Shown: positions 1-8,379, counted from the stretch's first letter. The stretch: DNA of 53,723 nt from Phycisphaerales bacterium (GCA_019750095.1 JAIEOW010000063.1:1-53723); one strand, 5' to 3'. A program made the numbers and translations. The notes: a model not told the origin generated them from the sequence alone.

Positions 1-134
1 TGGGGCTGCGCGGGGGCCTCGGCGGGTTTGGGCTGGGGGCTGGGTGGGGGCCGAGCGGGGGTGGCGATGGACTTGTGTTGAGGCAGGCGTGGCGAACGCG
101 GGGTTGGTACGATCCCCGGTTAGGAGCAAGCGTC

Positions 135-986
135 TTGAGCACGGCTTCATCGGCATCCCGGACGGGCGCGGCGGGCGGAACACCCGAGGTGCGCTCGTGG
201 CTTTGGCCGGTGCCGGGGTCGGGCGATCTCACGGCGACGGTGATCGATCAGGGCAAGGGCGTGCCCGTTGTGTTTCTCCATGGGCTGGTGGGGTTGAACG
301 AGCACTGGGAAGACGTGGTGGCGCGGGCGCGGGACCATGTACGGTGCGTGCTCTTTGAGCTGCCGCTGCTGCAGCTTCGGGGTGATCACTGCTCGATTCA
401 GGGTGCAACCGAGCTGACGGCGAAGTTTCTCAAGGAGAACTTCAGCGAGCCGGTGGTGCTGGTGGGCAACTCGTTCGGCGGGCACGTGGCGGCGCGGCTG
501 GCGATCGAATCGCCGACGCTGGTGCGCGGGCTGGTGCTGGCGGGCGCGAGCGGGCTGATTGAAAAGTCGATGGTGGCCGACGTGCAGATTCGGCCAAGCC
601 GCGAGTGGCTGAGCCGAAAGATTGGCGAGCTGTTCTTTGACCGATCGTTCATGCGCGAGGCGGATCTGGACCGGGCGTATCGGGAGCTTTCGGATCGTGG
701 CGGGGCGCGGGCGATGGTAAAGCTTTCGCGATCCGCACGGCGCGATCATCTGGGCAACCGGATGCACGAGGTTCGCGTGCCGGCCCTCTTGATCTGGGGT
801 CGACAGGACATCGTGACCCCGCCGGAAGCCGCGGAGGGTTTCAAGCGGATGATCGCTCAGTCCCGGCTCGTCTGGTTTGAAGAGTGTGGGCATGTGCCGA
901 TGCTGGAGCGATCTGAGGAGTTCAGCGCCGAGCTGATCCGATTTGCGAAGGAACTCGCGGCGGGGCGAAACGGAACGCACGGGTGA
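135..986 (+). CDS. alpha/beta hydrolase
   Basis: This is an alpha/beta-hydrolase-fold enzyme, probably a soluble esterase- or acyl-transfer-type hydrolase; the substrate cannot be read from sequence. From the TTG at 135 it has 283 residues. The oxyanion HG is near residue 50. The nucleophile elbow GNSFGG is at about 111-116 (Ser113), the acid in GRQD is about Asp225, and the base in CGHVP is about His253, so the triad is complete and in the usual order. I chose the TTG at 135 because AGGAG lies 8 nt upstream; a GTG at 75 is in frame but has no obvious ribosome-binding site. The stop is 7 nt before the GH3-family gene, so the two are probably co-transcribed. Confidence 0.85.
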   Translation: MSTASSASRTGAAGGTPEVRSWLWPVPGSGDLTATVIDQGKGVPVVFLHGLVGLNEHWEDVVARARDHVRCVLFELPLLQLRGDHCSIQGATELTAKFLKENFSEPVVLVGNSFGGHVAARLAIESPTLVRGLVLAGASGLIEKSMVADVQIRPSREWLSRKIGELFFDRSFMREADLDRAYRELSDRGGARAMVKLSRSARRDHLGNRMHEVRVPALLIWGRQDIVTPPEAAEGFKRMIAQSRLVWFEECGHVPMLERSEEFSAELIRFAKELAAGRNGTHG

Positions 987-993
987 TCTCGGC

Positions 994-2637
994 ATGACGA
1001 CGACCCATCAGCCGGGCGGTTTTCGATGGACATCGCTCGTGGGGGCCGGGCTCGCCGCGCGGGTGGCGCGGCGAAAGTCGCTCCTGAGCGATGAACGCTA
1101 CTGGACCCTGAACACGGCTCGTCTGCAGCGGGAGCAGTTGAGAAACCTGCTGCGCACGGCTGCGGCGACGGAGTTCGGGCGGGCGTGTGGCTTTGCCAAG
1201 CTTGCCGAGTTGCCCGATGACACGATCGTCGACGCGTATCGCCAGAGCGTGCCGATCGCAGATTATTCGGCGTATCGCGCGCTGGTGCAGCGGATGCGCG
1301 AGGGGGGCGAGCGGGACGTGCTCTGGCCCGGGCTGGTGATGGACTATGCCCAGACTTCGGGCACCACGGCGGGAGACAAGTTCATTCCGGTGACGGGCGA
1401 GATGCTGGCGAGCAACTATCGAGCCGCGCTGGACATCTTTGCCAACGCGCAGCGGTTCGGAGTGAGCTTGCCGCGGCTGCTTGGGGGAAAGGCGCTGTTT
1501 TTGGGTGGGTCAACGGATCTGTCGGTGAATGAGCACGGGATTCGCACGGGCGATCTTTCGGGACTGGTGGCGCCGCTGATTCGCTGGCCCATTTCGGCGA
1601 TCTATGAGCCGGGGCCCGTGGTGGCGACGATGAGCCACTGGCCGAGCAAGATCGACGCGATGGCGAAGCGGTGCATCGATCTGGATATCCGGATGATCAA
1701 CGGCATGCCGAGCTGGGCGCTGGTGCTTTTTGAGCGGGTGATGGGGCTGGCGCGGGAGCGGGGGCGGGCGGTGAAGACGATCCGGGATGTGTGGCCGAAC
1801 TTGACGCTGTTTGTGCATGGAGGCGTGAAGTACACGCCTTTTGAGCCGCGGGTGCGGCAGTTCTTTGGCGGCTCTCCAGAGGGTGCTGACATTCCGTGGC
1901 GGCTGGAGTTGTATCCGGCGAGTGAGGGGTTCATCGCGATGCAGGACCGTCGCGGGGATCCGGGGCTGCGGCTGCTGGCGGACATCGGCAACTTCTACGA
2001 GTTTGTGCCGCTGGAGGAGATCGATGCGCCGAACCCCCGGGCGTTCACGGCGGACACGGTGGAGAAGGGGCAGAAGTATGTCGTGACAATGACGACCTGC
2101 GCGGGGCTGTGGCGGTATGTGATCGGCGACGTGGTGATGTTCGACACGTTGCCGAGCGGGATGGGGGGGCGAGCGGGCGAGGGACCATCGCGTCTGAGGA
2201 TCGTCGGAAGACACCGGCATTTCATCAACGCCTTCGGCGAGAATCTGATCGTCGAGCACATCGAGAACGCGGTGGCGAAGGCCGCGGGCGCGGCGGGGGT
2301 GATCGTCGGCGAGTTCACCGCAGCGCCGGTCTATCCGGGCGAGGGGCGAAGGGCGGGGCTGGAGCTTGCAGTCGAGATCGCCGGTGACGGCGCGGCGGCG
2401 GTCAAGATCGAGCGGTTCGCGGCGGTCTTTGATGAATCGCTGAAAGCTCAGAACGTGGACTACACGACCAAGCGGACGGACTCGCTGGGGATGGCGCCGC
2501 CGACGATCACGCCGCTACCGGTGGGGACGTTTCACCGGTGGCTGGAGCGCAAGGGCAAGCTGGGCGGGCAGCACAAGTGCCCGCGGTGCGCGAACCATCG
2601 GGACATTCTGGGGGATGTGGTGGGTGCGGCGCGATAG
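994..2637 (+). CDS. GH3 auxin-responsive promoter family protein (acyl-adenylate-forming)
   Basis: A 547-residue protein of the GH3 family, in the ANL adenylating superfamily. Plant members conjugate amino acids to acyl acids through acyl-AMP; roles of bacterial members are mostly unknown. The adenylation P-loop-like motif TSGTTAGDKFIPVT lies in the first third. A conserved stretch GDVVMFD and an ATP-site segment GRHRHFINAFGENL follow in the C-terminal half. The C-terminus carries a small Cys pair (KCPRC) that could bind a metal. The ATG at 994 is chosen because it follows the hydrolase stop directly; an in-frame start at 943 would overlap the hydrolase. The upstream hydrolase suggests a two-gene unit acting on an acyl compound, but this is inference. 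Confidence 0.85.
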   Translation: MTTTHQPGGFRWTSLVGAGLAARVARRKSLLSDERYWTLNTARLQREQLRNLLRTAAATEFGRACGFAKLAELPDDTIVDAYRQSVPIADYSAYRALVQRMREGGERDVLWPGLVMDYAQTSGTTAGDKFIPVTGEMLASNYRAALDIFANAQRFGVSLPRLLGGKALFLGGSTDLSVNEHGIRTGDLSGLVAPLIRWPISAIYEPGPVVATMSHWPSKIDAMAKRCIDLDIRMINGMPSWALVLFERVMGLARERGRAVKTIRDVWPNLTLFVHGGVKYTPFEPRVRQFFGGSPEGADIPWRLELYPASEGFIAMQDRRGDPGLRLLADIGNFYEFVPLEEIDAPNPRAFTADTVEKGQKYVVTMTTCAGLWRYVIGDVVMFDTLPSGMGGRAGEGPSRLRIVGRHRHFINAFGENLIVEHIENAVAKAAGAAGVIVGEFTAAPVYPGEGRRAGLELAVEIAGDGAAAVKIERFAAVFDESLKAQNVDYTTKRTDSLGMAPPTITPLPVGTFHRWLERKGKLGGQHKCPRCANHRDILGDVVGAAR

Positions 2638-2704
2638 GGCGGCGTGGGCGCGGGCTTGCCCTGAAGCCGATTTTCAGTTTCGACAGAGTCAGAGCCTTGT
2701 CTTA

Positions 2705-2964
2705 CGCACGGAGTGCGCACGATCGTTGCCGGCGGCGCGGCGAGCAACGCGAGCAAGCCGCCGGAGAACGGCGTTGATGTTCGTGTTGCGGGTGTTTCCT
2801 CCGCCCGTCTGAGGGCGGACCATCTTCGGGTCGCCGATCGAGTGTCGTTCGCCCTCAGACGGGCGAAGAGGATGCAGAAGACAGAAAAGGAGGAACACGG
2901 ACGACCGGTGGCTGGCTCGCTCCGCTCGCTGCGCCACCGGCAACGTTCGTGCGCACTCCGTGCG
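2705..2964. repeat. long nested inverted repeat (outer 50-nt arms, inner 16-nt arms)
   Basis: The outer arms are 2705-2754 and 2915-2964. By hand alignment they match at 44 of 50 positions after reverse complementing; both begin with CGCACGGAGTGCGCACGA. Inside them a perfect 16-nt inverted pair lies at 2802-2817 and 2850-2865 (CGCCCGTCTGAGGGCG), and each of its arms is itself partly self-complementary. The whole could fold as one long hairpin or as several small ones. It lies between two convergent genes and might end transcription from both sides, but no clear U-tract is present. Confidence 0.85.
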
Positions 2965-3061
2965 AAAGGCCGCAAGGCGCAAGCCGATGCTTCTAGAGAT
3001 GTGCATGAGGGCGAGGGCGCGAGCTCAGGAAGACGGAGCTTGGGGAATTCGGGCGCGAGTT

Positions 3062-3093
3062 GTGCCCGGGCTTGCGCCCGGGCCTCGGATTGA
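3062..3093 (+). repeat. palindromic repeat family A, copy 1
   Basis: A 32-nt element with core CCCGGGCTTGCGCCCGGG and a CCTCGGATTGA tail. Its exact reverse complement occurs at 42150-42181 inside the leader of a pseudopilin gene, nearly 40 kb away. This is a dispersed REP-like repeat rather than a chance hairpin. Confidence 0.9.
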
Positions 3094-3107
3094 AAGGGGG
3101 GCGGGGA

Positions 3108-3935
3108 TCAGCTTGGGCGGTCGTACTTACGCAGGTTGTTGAGGAGTTTTTCCTCGTCGGTGCGGACCCAGAACTGGTTGACGCCGTGGTAGCCGGCGAA
3201 GACGTAGGGCTTGGTCTTCATGTAGTTCATCAGTCGCTGGTCGCGGCCGCCGGTGTTTTCTTCGAGGATCAGGGCGCGGGGCTTGTGCTTGTAGAGGTCA
3301 AACCCGTCGAGAACATCGAGTTCGGCACCCTCGACATCGATGACGGCGAGGTCGATGGGGCCTTTGTGGTCCTTGAGCAGTTCATCCATCGAGGTGATGG
3401 GAACGGTCAGCTTGGTGGTTTGGAACTTGGATTGTTCGATCTGCTTGGCGTGCTCGGTCTTGGCGTCGATGAATGAGAGCATGCCGCCGTACTGGTCGGA
3501 GACGTTCACGAAGTCGACGGTGCCGGAGGCGTTCTTTTTCCCGAGGGCTGAGTGCACGACGCGGCTGTTGGGCCTGCGGAGCTTGCACTTTTCGTAGCGC
3601 TCGGGGAGGGCTTCGATGAGGAGCCCGTTCCAGCCCATGGCTTCGAGTGCGTAGGTGACGGAGAGGTTGTAGCCGTCGAACGCGCCGACCTCGATATAGA
3701 AGCCGGAGGATTGCCCGGCGAAGAGGTCATAGGCCCAGAGGTCTTCGCCGAACTGCGAGCGGAACTCGATGCGGAAGCGCGGGGTCTTGCCCTCGTCCAT
3801 GAGCCGCAAGCGGGCATCGACGGCGTAGATGCGCTGGCGGAGCGTGGTGAAGAGCTCGCTGATCTCGCCGGCGAAGCTGTGGAGGTTCTGCTGGGTGACG
3901 AACTGCTGCTGGGGCTGTGCGGGATTGGGCTTCAT
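3108..3935 (-). CDS. FkbM family methyltransferase
   Basis: A 275-residue SAM-dependent methyltransferase of the FkbM type (Methyltransf_21). Such enzymes typically O-methylate sugars, lipids or secondary metabolites. The family signature SQFGEDLWAYDLF is followed by the SAM-binding segment FYIEVGAFDGYNLS and then LLIEALPERYEKC; IDLAVIDVEGAE supplies the later acidic motif. The reading frame extends upstream to 4100, but that part is built from a palindrome (4026-4053) and a dispersed repeat (4076-4101), so I take the internal ATG at 3935. No strong ribosome-binding site is visible there, so the start is uncertain. Confidence 0.85.
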   Translation of the reverse strand: MKPNPAQPQQQFVTQQNLHSFAGEISELFTTLRQRIYAVDARLRLMDEGKTPRFRIEFRSQFGEDLWAYDLFAGQSSGFYIEVGAFDGYNLSVTYALEAMGWNGLLIEALPERYEKCKLRRPNSRVVHSALGKKNASGTVDFVNVSDQYGGMLSFIDAKTEHAKQIEQSKFQTTKLTVPITSMDELLKDHKGPIDLAVIDVEGAELDVLDGFDLYKHKPRALILEENTGGRDQRLMNYMKTKPYVFAGYHGVNQFWVRTDEEKLLNNLRKYDRPS

Positions 3936-4020
3936 GGAGGCGGATCGTTGGCGCGCCGAGGCGATCGGGGGAGTGCACGGATGTTTGGGAGTGTTGAACG
4001 ACGCTGGTGTGGTCGGACGG

Positions 4021-4053
4021 TAAAACAGCACGCCGAGATGGCTCGGCGTGCTG
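4021..4053 (-). terminator. intrinsic terminator of the membrane protein gene
   Basis: A perfect 12-bp stem (4026-4037 with 4042-4053, core CAGCACGCCGAG) with a 4-nt loop. On the minus strand it is followed by TTTTA. It lies just past the stop of the minus-strand membrane protein gene and before the FkbM gene. Confidence 0.65.
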
Positions 4054-4075
4054 CGGGGTTCGTTCAGAGACGCGG

Positions 4076-4101
4076 CACACAGGCGGGACGCCTGTGCCAC
4101 C
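4076..4101 (+). repeat. palindromic repeat family B, copy 1
   Basis: The core ACAGGCGGGACGCCTGTG is a palindrome followed by CCACC. Its exact 26-nt reverse complement is at 33017-33042 inside priA, and a 24-nt copy in the same orientation is at 53383-53406. Confidence 0.9.
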
Positions 4102-4117
4102 AGTGGATACGAGGCGT

Positions 4118-5005
4118 TTACTTCTTGCCCTTGAGCGTGAAGGCGTTCTGGAGCACGTCGTTGTCGAAGCCCTCGGGGATGACGCCGGTCGCGGCGTATT
4201 GATAGGTCGCGGCCAGCAGGATGCCCTTGAGCGTGCTGGTGATCAGCGCGAGCACGATCATGGAGATCACGAACAGCGCGCCGGCGATCGCGGCGATCCA
4301 GACGGTGTTGAGCGCGATGCTCGCGGCAATCGCGCCAGCGACCAAGAGAATGCCCACAAACGCGATGAGCATGGTAACGGCATTGAGTCCGAGGTTCGAA
4401 ACCAGCGACTCGCCCCAGGTCTTCTTGAGGATGCCCACGGAGCTCTTGATGGCGTCAAACGGCCCAACCTTCTCGACCACCAGGACGGGGACGACGAAGA
4501 ACGTGGCGATGGTCCAGACCATGCCGATCAGGTTGATGATGATCTTGCCGAGCACGCCCAGACGTTCTTCGATCATCTGAAGGAGCATGCCGACGGTCGC
4601 CGCGACGGCGGACCAGGCGAGGATCTGGGGCAGGCGATTCATGGCGAGCTTCAGCCCGTCGGAGACCGAACTGGGCTCGCCCTTGAACTTGGCGATGGCG
4701 CACGCGACCAGGGCCGAGTTGAAGAACGTGATCACGAAGAAGTTGGCGAAGTAGAACAGGAACATCGCGACGTAGTGCCAGGGCTGGAGATGCTGGTGGA
4801 TGTCCTTGCCGCCTTGTGCGCTGTCGCCGGAGCTTTGGATCGCCGCCCAGTCAACGCTCAAGGCGAGCGGAATGGCGAAGGTGGCCAGCACCAGCAGTGC
4901 GGCGATGGAACTGAGGATCGGCAGGACGACCAGCGTCTTGTCCGATCGCAGCACCGCCCAAGACTGTTTGAACAACGCCCAGGAACGCGAAAACTTGGCA
5001 ATCAT
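4118..5005 (-). CDS. multi-pass membrane protein (DUF6159-like)
   Basis: A 295-residue polytopic inner-membrane protein of unknown function. About six hydrophobic segments are visible: two near the N-terminus (the first in LVVLPILSSIAALLVLATF), a central pair, and a long hydrophobic C-terminal run. The N-terminal SRSWALFKQSWAVLRSDK and the middle PFDAIKSSVGILKKTWGE resemble DUF6159-type proteins; I recognise the pattern but could not search for it. The ATG at 5005 follows GGGAGG at a suitable distance. It stands alone on the minus strand and ends at the hairpin at 4021-4053. Confidence 0.75.
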   Translation of the reverse strand: MIAKFSRSWALFKQSWAVLRSDKTLVVLPILSSIAALLVLATFAIPLALSVDWAAIQSSGDSAQGGKDIHQHLQPWHYVAMFLFYFANFFVITFFNSALVACAIAKFKGEPSSVSDGLKLAMNRLPQILAWSAVAATVGMLLQMIEERLGVLGKIIINLIGMVWTIATFFVVPVLVVEKVGPFDAIKSSVGILKKTWGESLVSNLGLNAVTMLIAFVGILLVAGAIAASIALNTVWIAAIAGALFVISMIVLALITSTLKGILLAATYQYAATGVIPEGFDNDVLQNAFTLKGKK

Positions 5006-5186
5006 GCGAGACCTCCCACGGGCAGTTTACAGGAATTCGATCTGCGGGCAATCCCTGTTGCCCGGTGTTGTTGTTGGGAGATTAGGGCGCGGAGTTTGCA
5101 CCGACCAAGAGGTGCATTGGGCGGAAACGCACCCGACCGGGGGCCTACACTCTCACCCCTCGTAGATACCGAACGGAGACCGAAGC

Positions 5187-5627
5187 GTGGCCACGACCTT
5201 TCGATGCAAGCTGATCACCCCTGAGGCCCAGGTGCTGGACGAGCCGGCGACCGGAGCCGTGGTGCCGTGCTGGGACGGCCTGCTGGGCGTTTTGCCCGGT
5301 CGTGCGCCGATGGTGATGCAGCTTGGGACGGGCCAGTTGCGGATCGACTTCCCCGATAAGGGGCAGGCCAAGGGCGGTTCGCGGGCGTTTTTCGTGGATG
5401 ACGGGTTCGTGCAGATGGTGGATGGCACCCTGACGATCCTCGCGGCTCATGCCACCGGGGCAGAAAAGCTGAGCGAGAGCGAGGCCCAGGCGGAACTGGC
5501 GAGCGTGAACGCACGCCGCACCGAGAACATGTCTGCCGTGGAACTGGACCAGCACGCCCGCGACAAGAAGCGGGCCGAGGCCAAGGTGCAGGCGGCGAAG
5601 ACATTCAAGGCCCAGGGCGGGTTTTGA
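5187..5627 (+). CDS. atpC: F1Fo ATP synthase subunit epsilon
   Basis: A 146-residue epsilon subunit, the central-stalk protein of F-type ATP synthase that couples rotation and can inhibit the enzyme. The N-terminal beta-sandwich is clear: FRCKLITPEAQVLDE, then GLLGVLPGRAPMV, then a stretch ending DGFVQMVDGTLTILA. The C-terminal region after residue 85 is helical and charged. The start is GTG with GGAG about 8 nt upstream. Neither atpD nor any other atp gene is next to it: the neighbours are an oppositely oriented membrane protein and a diguanylate cyclase. The gene has therefore been separated from the usual operon, or is a second copy. Confidence 0.88.
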   Translation: MATTFRCKLITPEAQVLDEPATGAVVPCWDGLLGVLPGRAPMVMQLGTGQLRIDFPDKGQAKGGSRAFFVDDGFVQMVDGTLTILAAHATGAEKLSESEAQAELASVNARRTENMSAVELDQHARDKKRAEAKVQAAKTFKAQGGF

Positions 5628-5716
5628 GCCGAACGTGGGCGGCGGGCTTAAGTGACCGGTAAAAACGGACGATGGCTCGAATGCGGCCGGATGTTTCCGG
5701 TCTCAGGAGCCCTCGC

Positions 5717-6814
5717 ATGCTTGCACAACCCTTGGCAGCGCGGATCGTGGTGGTGGACGCCGACGCGGGTCGGGCTCGGCTGTGCGCCGATGTGATCTCG
5801 ACACACGCCACAGGGGCATGGGCCGAGGGATTCGGCACCGACGAGCTTGCGGGCGCGCTGGTTGAGGCGGCGGATGGCGCGGTGTGTGTCTGCGAGGACG
5901 GTCGTCTGCCGCTGGAGATTGTTCGGCATCTGCGTGCGCGGCTGGGTGCGAGTGCTCGGGCGGCACTTGTGGTGGTGGTGCCTGCGGATCGGCCGGGGCT
6001 TGCCGAGGAGGCGCTGCGAGCTGGCGCGACCGATGTGCTGCTGCGGTCGCCCGGGTACTTGGAACAGCTGCCGGTGGTGGTGCGGGCTGCGCTGATTCGA
6101 GCGGCGGCGAATGCATCGCGGGCAACGCAGGAAGATTCGTGGCGAGATCAGATTCGTCAACTGAGTAGCGAACTGGCGGAGACAAGAGCGCTCGCGGATC
6201 GGCTGGAAGGGATCGCGCAGACCGATGCGCTCACGGGGCTTGGCAATCGGCGTGCTATGGACGCGCGGCTTGGAGAGCAGTTCAGTGCGGCGTGTCGGCA
6301 TGATCTGGATCTCAGCGTGCTGCAGATCGATCTGGATGCGCTCAAGAGCGTCAACGACGGGCTTGGGCATGCGGCGGGGGATGAGCTGCTCAAGTGTGCG
6401 GCGGATGCGATTCGGGCGACGCTCCGGCGATCAGACTTTGCCGCACGGGTTGGTGGAGATGAGTTCGTGGTGGTGCTGCCGCACACCGATGCGGCGCGGG
6501 CGAAGCTCGTGGCCGACCGGATCATCGCTGCGTTTGCGGGCGTGAGCTTGCGGGTGCGAGAGGAGCTGGAGACGCATCGCCGGCGGACGGGAGTGATCCA
6601 TGTGCTGGGTGGTTGGAGCGGAGCTCGGCGTGAGAGTGAGCTTGGGCTCAGCGCGGGTGTTGCCAGTCGGCGCGCCAGCGGGGCGTCAAGCTCGGCCGGG
6701 TTGCTCGCGTATGCGGATCAGGCGCTCTATGCGGCGAAACATCAGCAGCCGGGCACGTGCCGCGTGTTCCAGCCGGTGATGGTGGTGGGCGAGGCCGCGG
6801 CGAAGGCGGCGTAA
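5717..6814 (+). CDS. diguanylate cyclase with a receiver-like N-terminal domain
   Basis: A 365-residue GGDEF protein that should make cyclic-di-GMP. The catalytic GGDEF motif is intact (about 246-250). An RRSD inhibitory I-site sits exactly five residues upstream, so product inhibition is expected. The metal-binding Asp is in QIDLDALK. The first 130 residues look like a response-regulator receiver fold (ARIVVVDADAGRARLC at the start, GATDVLL later), but I cannot place a convincing phospho-acceptor Asp, so it may be a pseudo-receiver. A short helical linker joins the domains. The start at 5717 has CAGGAG 7 nt upstream; an in-frame ATG at 5672 has none. Confidence 0.88.
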   Translation: MLAQPLAARIVVVDADAGRARLCADVISTHATGAWAEGFGTDELAGALVEAADGAVCVCEDGRLPLEIVRHLRARLGASARAALVVVVPADRPGLAEEALRAGATDVLLRSPGYLEQLPVVVRAALIRAAANASRATQEDSWRDQIRQLSSELAETRALADRLEGIAQTDALTGLGNRRAMDARLGEQFSAACRHDLDLSVLQIDLDALKSVNDGLGHAAGDELLKCAADAIRATLRRSDFAARVGGDEFVVVLPHTDAARAKLVADRIIAAFAGVSLRVREELETHRRRTGVIHVLGGWSGARRESELGLSAGVASRRASGASSSAGLLAYADQALYAAKHQQPGTCRVFQPVMVVGEAAAKAA

Positions 6815-6837
6815 GCCGAACGGTGCGAGCGGGTTTG

Positions 6838-7449
6838 TCAGGCCTTGCGGCTCATGGCGCGGGCGATGTCGCGCTGTGCGTCGCGCTTGGCGATGGTGTC
6901 GCGCTTGTCGCTCTGGGTCTTGCTCTTGCCAAGGCCGACGAGCAGCTTGGCGACGCCGTTCTTGAAGTAGATTTTCAGCGGGACGACCGTGGCCCCCTTG
7001 ACGGAGACCTCGCGGGCCATCTTGCCAAGCTCGCGGGTGTGCACCAGCAGGGTGCGGACGCGCGTGGGTTTGTGCTGGGCGGATGAGCCGGATGGGCCGG
7101 CGGGCGGATACTCGGCGATGTTCACGCCGTGGAGATAGAGCCCGGGCGGGCTGGGACGACGGCGGATAACGGGCTGGCCGGGTTTTGGCGTTTTGACCAC
7201 GGGTTCTGGGCGCGGCGCACCCTTGAGATGGCCGAGTTCGACGCGGACGAAGCCCTCCTGGAGCGAGGCCTTGCCGTCACGGATGCTCTTGACTTCGGAG
7301 CCGGTGAGGATCATGCCGCACTCGAAGGTTTCACCGATGGCGTAGTCGTGGCGGGCCTTGCGATTCTCGATGGTGGGCGAGTGATCTTCGCGGCCCTTGG
7401 GCTTTGGGGCTTTGGACTTGCCGGAGGATGTGGGCGTGGACTTGGCCAT
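6838..7449 (-). CDS. smpB: SsrA-binding protein SmpB
   Basis: A 203-residue tmRNA-binding protein for trans-translation, which rescues stalled ribosomes. Family landmarks are IENRKARHDYAIGETFECG, GMILTGSEVKSIR, LYLHGVNIAEY, and the C-terminal segment ending GKSKTQSDKRDTIAKRD. The usual length is about 150-160. The excess is an N-terminal basic extension (about 25 residues) and a Pro-rich insertion of about 30 residues (roughly 72-102) before LYLHGV. The ATG at 7449 is chosen because homology begins just after it; the reading frame continues far upstream without recognisable sequence. It is divergent from the ABC transporter, with about 72 nt between start codons. Confidence 0.9.
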   Translation of the reverse strand: MAKSTPTSSGKSKAPKPKGREDHSPTIENRKARHDYAIGETFECGMILTGSEVKSIRDGKASLQEGFVRVELGHLKGAPRPEPVVKTPKPGQPVIRRRPSPPGLYLHGVNIAEYPPAGPSGSSAQHKPTRVRTLLVHTRELGKMAREVSVKGATVVPLKIYFKNGVAKLLVGLGKSKTQSDKRDTIAKRDAQRDIARAMSRKA

Positions 7450-7521
7450 GAGGCGAGGGGAAGGGTAGTGCGCCCAAGCTTGACGCGATCGCGCGATATG
7501 CGGTACCGTGCCCGCGAACCC

Positions 7522-8367
7522 ATGCTCAAGTTGATCGATCTCCGCAAGTCCTTCGGTGCCGTGAAGGCCGTCGATGGCCTGTCGCTCGAAGTTCCGCGCG
7601 GGTCGGTGTTCGGGTTTCTTGGGCCAAATGGCGCGGGCAAGACCACGACGATCAGCATGGCCGTCGGGCTGCTTCGGCCGGATTCTGGCTCGGTCGTGCT
7701 CGATGGGTCCCGCAACCCGCTGGACCCGGCGGCGCGGAGCATGATCGGTGTTTCGCCGCAGGCGATTGCGCTGTATGACGAGTTGACGGCGGACGAGAAT
7801 CTCCGGTTCTTTGCGCAGTTGTATGAGATGAGCCGGTCGGAGTCGCTGCGACGCGCAGATGAGGTGCTGGGGCTGGTCGGGCTGACCGATCGACGCTCGG
7901 AGCGCGTCAAGGGATTCAGCGGAGGCATGAAGCGGCGGCTGAATCTGGCCGCCGCGATCATGCATGGGCCTCGGCTGCTTCTGCTGGATGAACCGACGGC
8001 GGGGGTCGATCCGCAATCACGCTCGGCGATCCTGGAGATCGTCAAGACGCTGCGCGAGCAGGGTGTGACGATCGTGTACACCACGCACTACATGGAAGAG
8101 GCGGAGAAAATCTGCGATCAGGTCGCCGTCATCGATCATGGAAAGCTCCTTGCTGTCGATGCGGTGGAGGGGCTCATCGCGAAGCACGGCGGAGGGAGTG
8201 TGGTCACGTTCTCTACCGAGGCGGGTGAGCAGCGCGTGGCGACGAATGATCCGGTGGGGGAGCTTTCACGCCGACTGACCTCGCCGGATGTGCGCAACGT
8301 GCGGATTGATCGTCCGGATCTTGAGGCGGTCTTTCTGAACCTGACTGGGAGGAGCTTGCGTGATTAG
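7522..8367 (+). CDS. ABC transporter ATP-binding protein
   Basis: A 281-residue ATPase of an ABC-2 type exporter. The Walker A GPNGAGKTT is near residue 37. The signature FSGGMKRRLNLA, Walker B LLLLDEPTAGVDP and a TTHYMEEAE switch segment are all intact. A C-terminal accessory part after residue 215 ends LEAVFLNLTGRSLRD, typical of DrrA/CcmA-like subunits. The reading frame extends upstream, but ABC homology begins at the ATG at 7522 (MLKLIDLRKSFG). It is followed after 12 nt by its permease. Confidence 0.92.
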   Translation: MLKLIDLRKSFGAVKAVDGLSLEVPRGSVFGFLGPNGAGKTTTISMAVGLLRPDSGSVVLDGSRNPLDPAARSMIGVSPQAIALYDELTADENLRFFAQLYEMSRSESLRRADEVLGLVGLTDRRSERVKGFSGGMKRRLNLAAAIMHGPRLLLLDEPTAGVDPQSRSAILEIVKTLREQGVTIVYTTHYMEEAEKICDQVAVIDHGKLLAVDAVEGLIAKHGGGSVVTFSTEAGEQRVATNDPVGELSRRLTSPDVRNVRIDRPDLEAVFLNLTGRSLRD

Positions 8368-8379
8368 GCGGCGCAAAGC

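Larger units (their letters stand above)
2638..3107. other. gene-free spacer made largely of inverted repeats
   Basis: This 470-base stretch between convergent genes has no convincing coding sequence. Most of it is the long nested inverted repeat at 2705-2964, followed by a separate palindrome at 3062-3093. Short reading frames exist on both strands, but they mirror one another because of the inverted repeat. Confidence 0.75.

Noticed and set aside
1..74. End of a gene at the left edge of the window
   Set aside because: The stretch is G-rich on one strand and Pro-coding on the other; too short to support a partial gene in either direction.
2713..3093. Short genes in the spacer 2638-3107
   Set aside because: Candidate frames on both strands are mirror images created by the inverted repeat, so they carry no independent support.
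4007..5224. 405-residue plus-strand open frame opposite the membrane protein gene
   Set aside because: Composition (Asp, Arg, His, Gly) is that of an antisense frame, and it runs into atpC.
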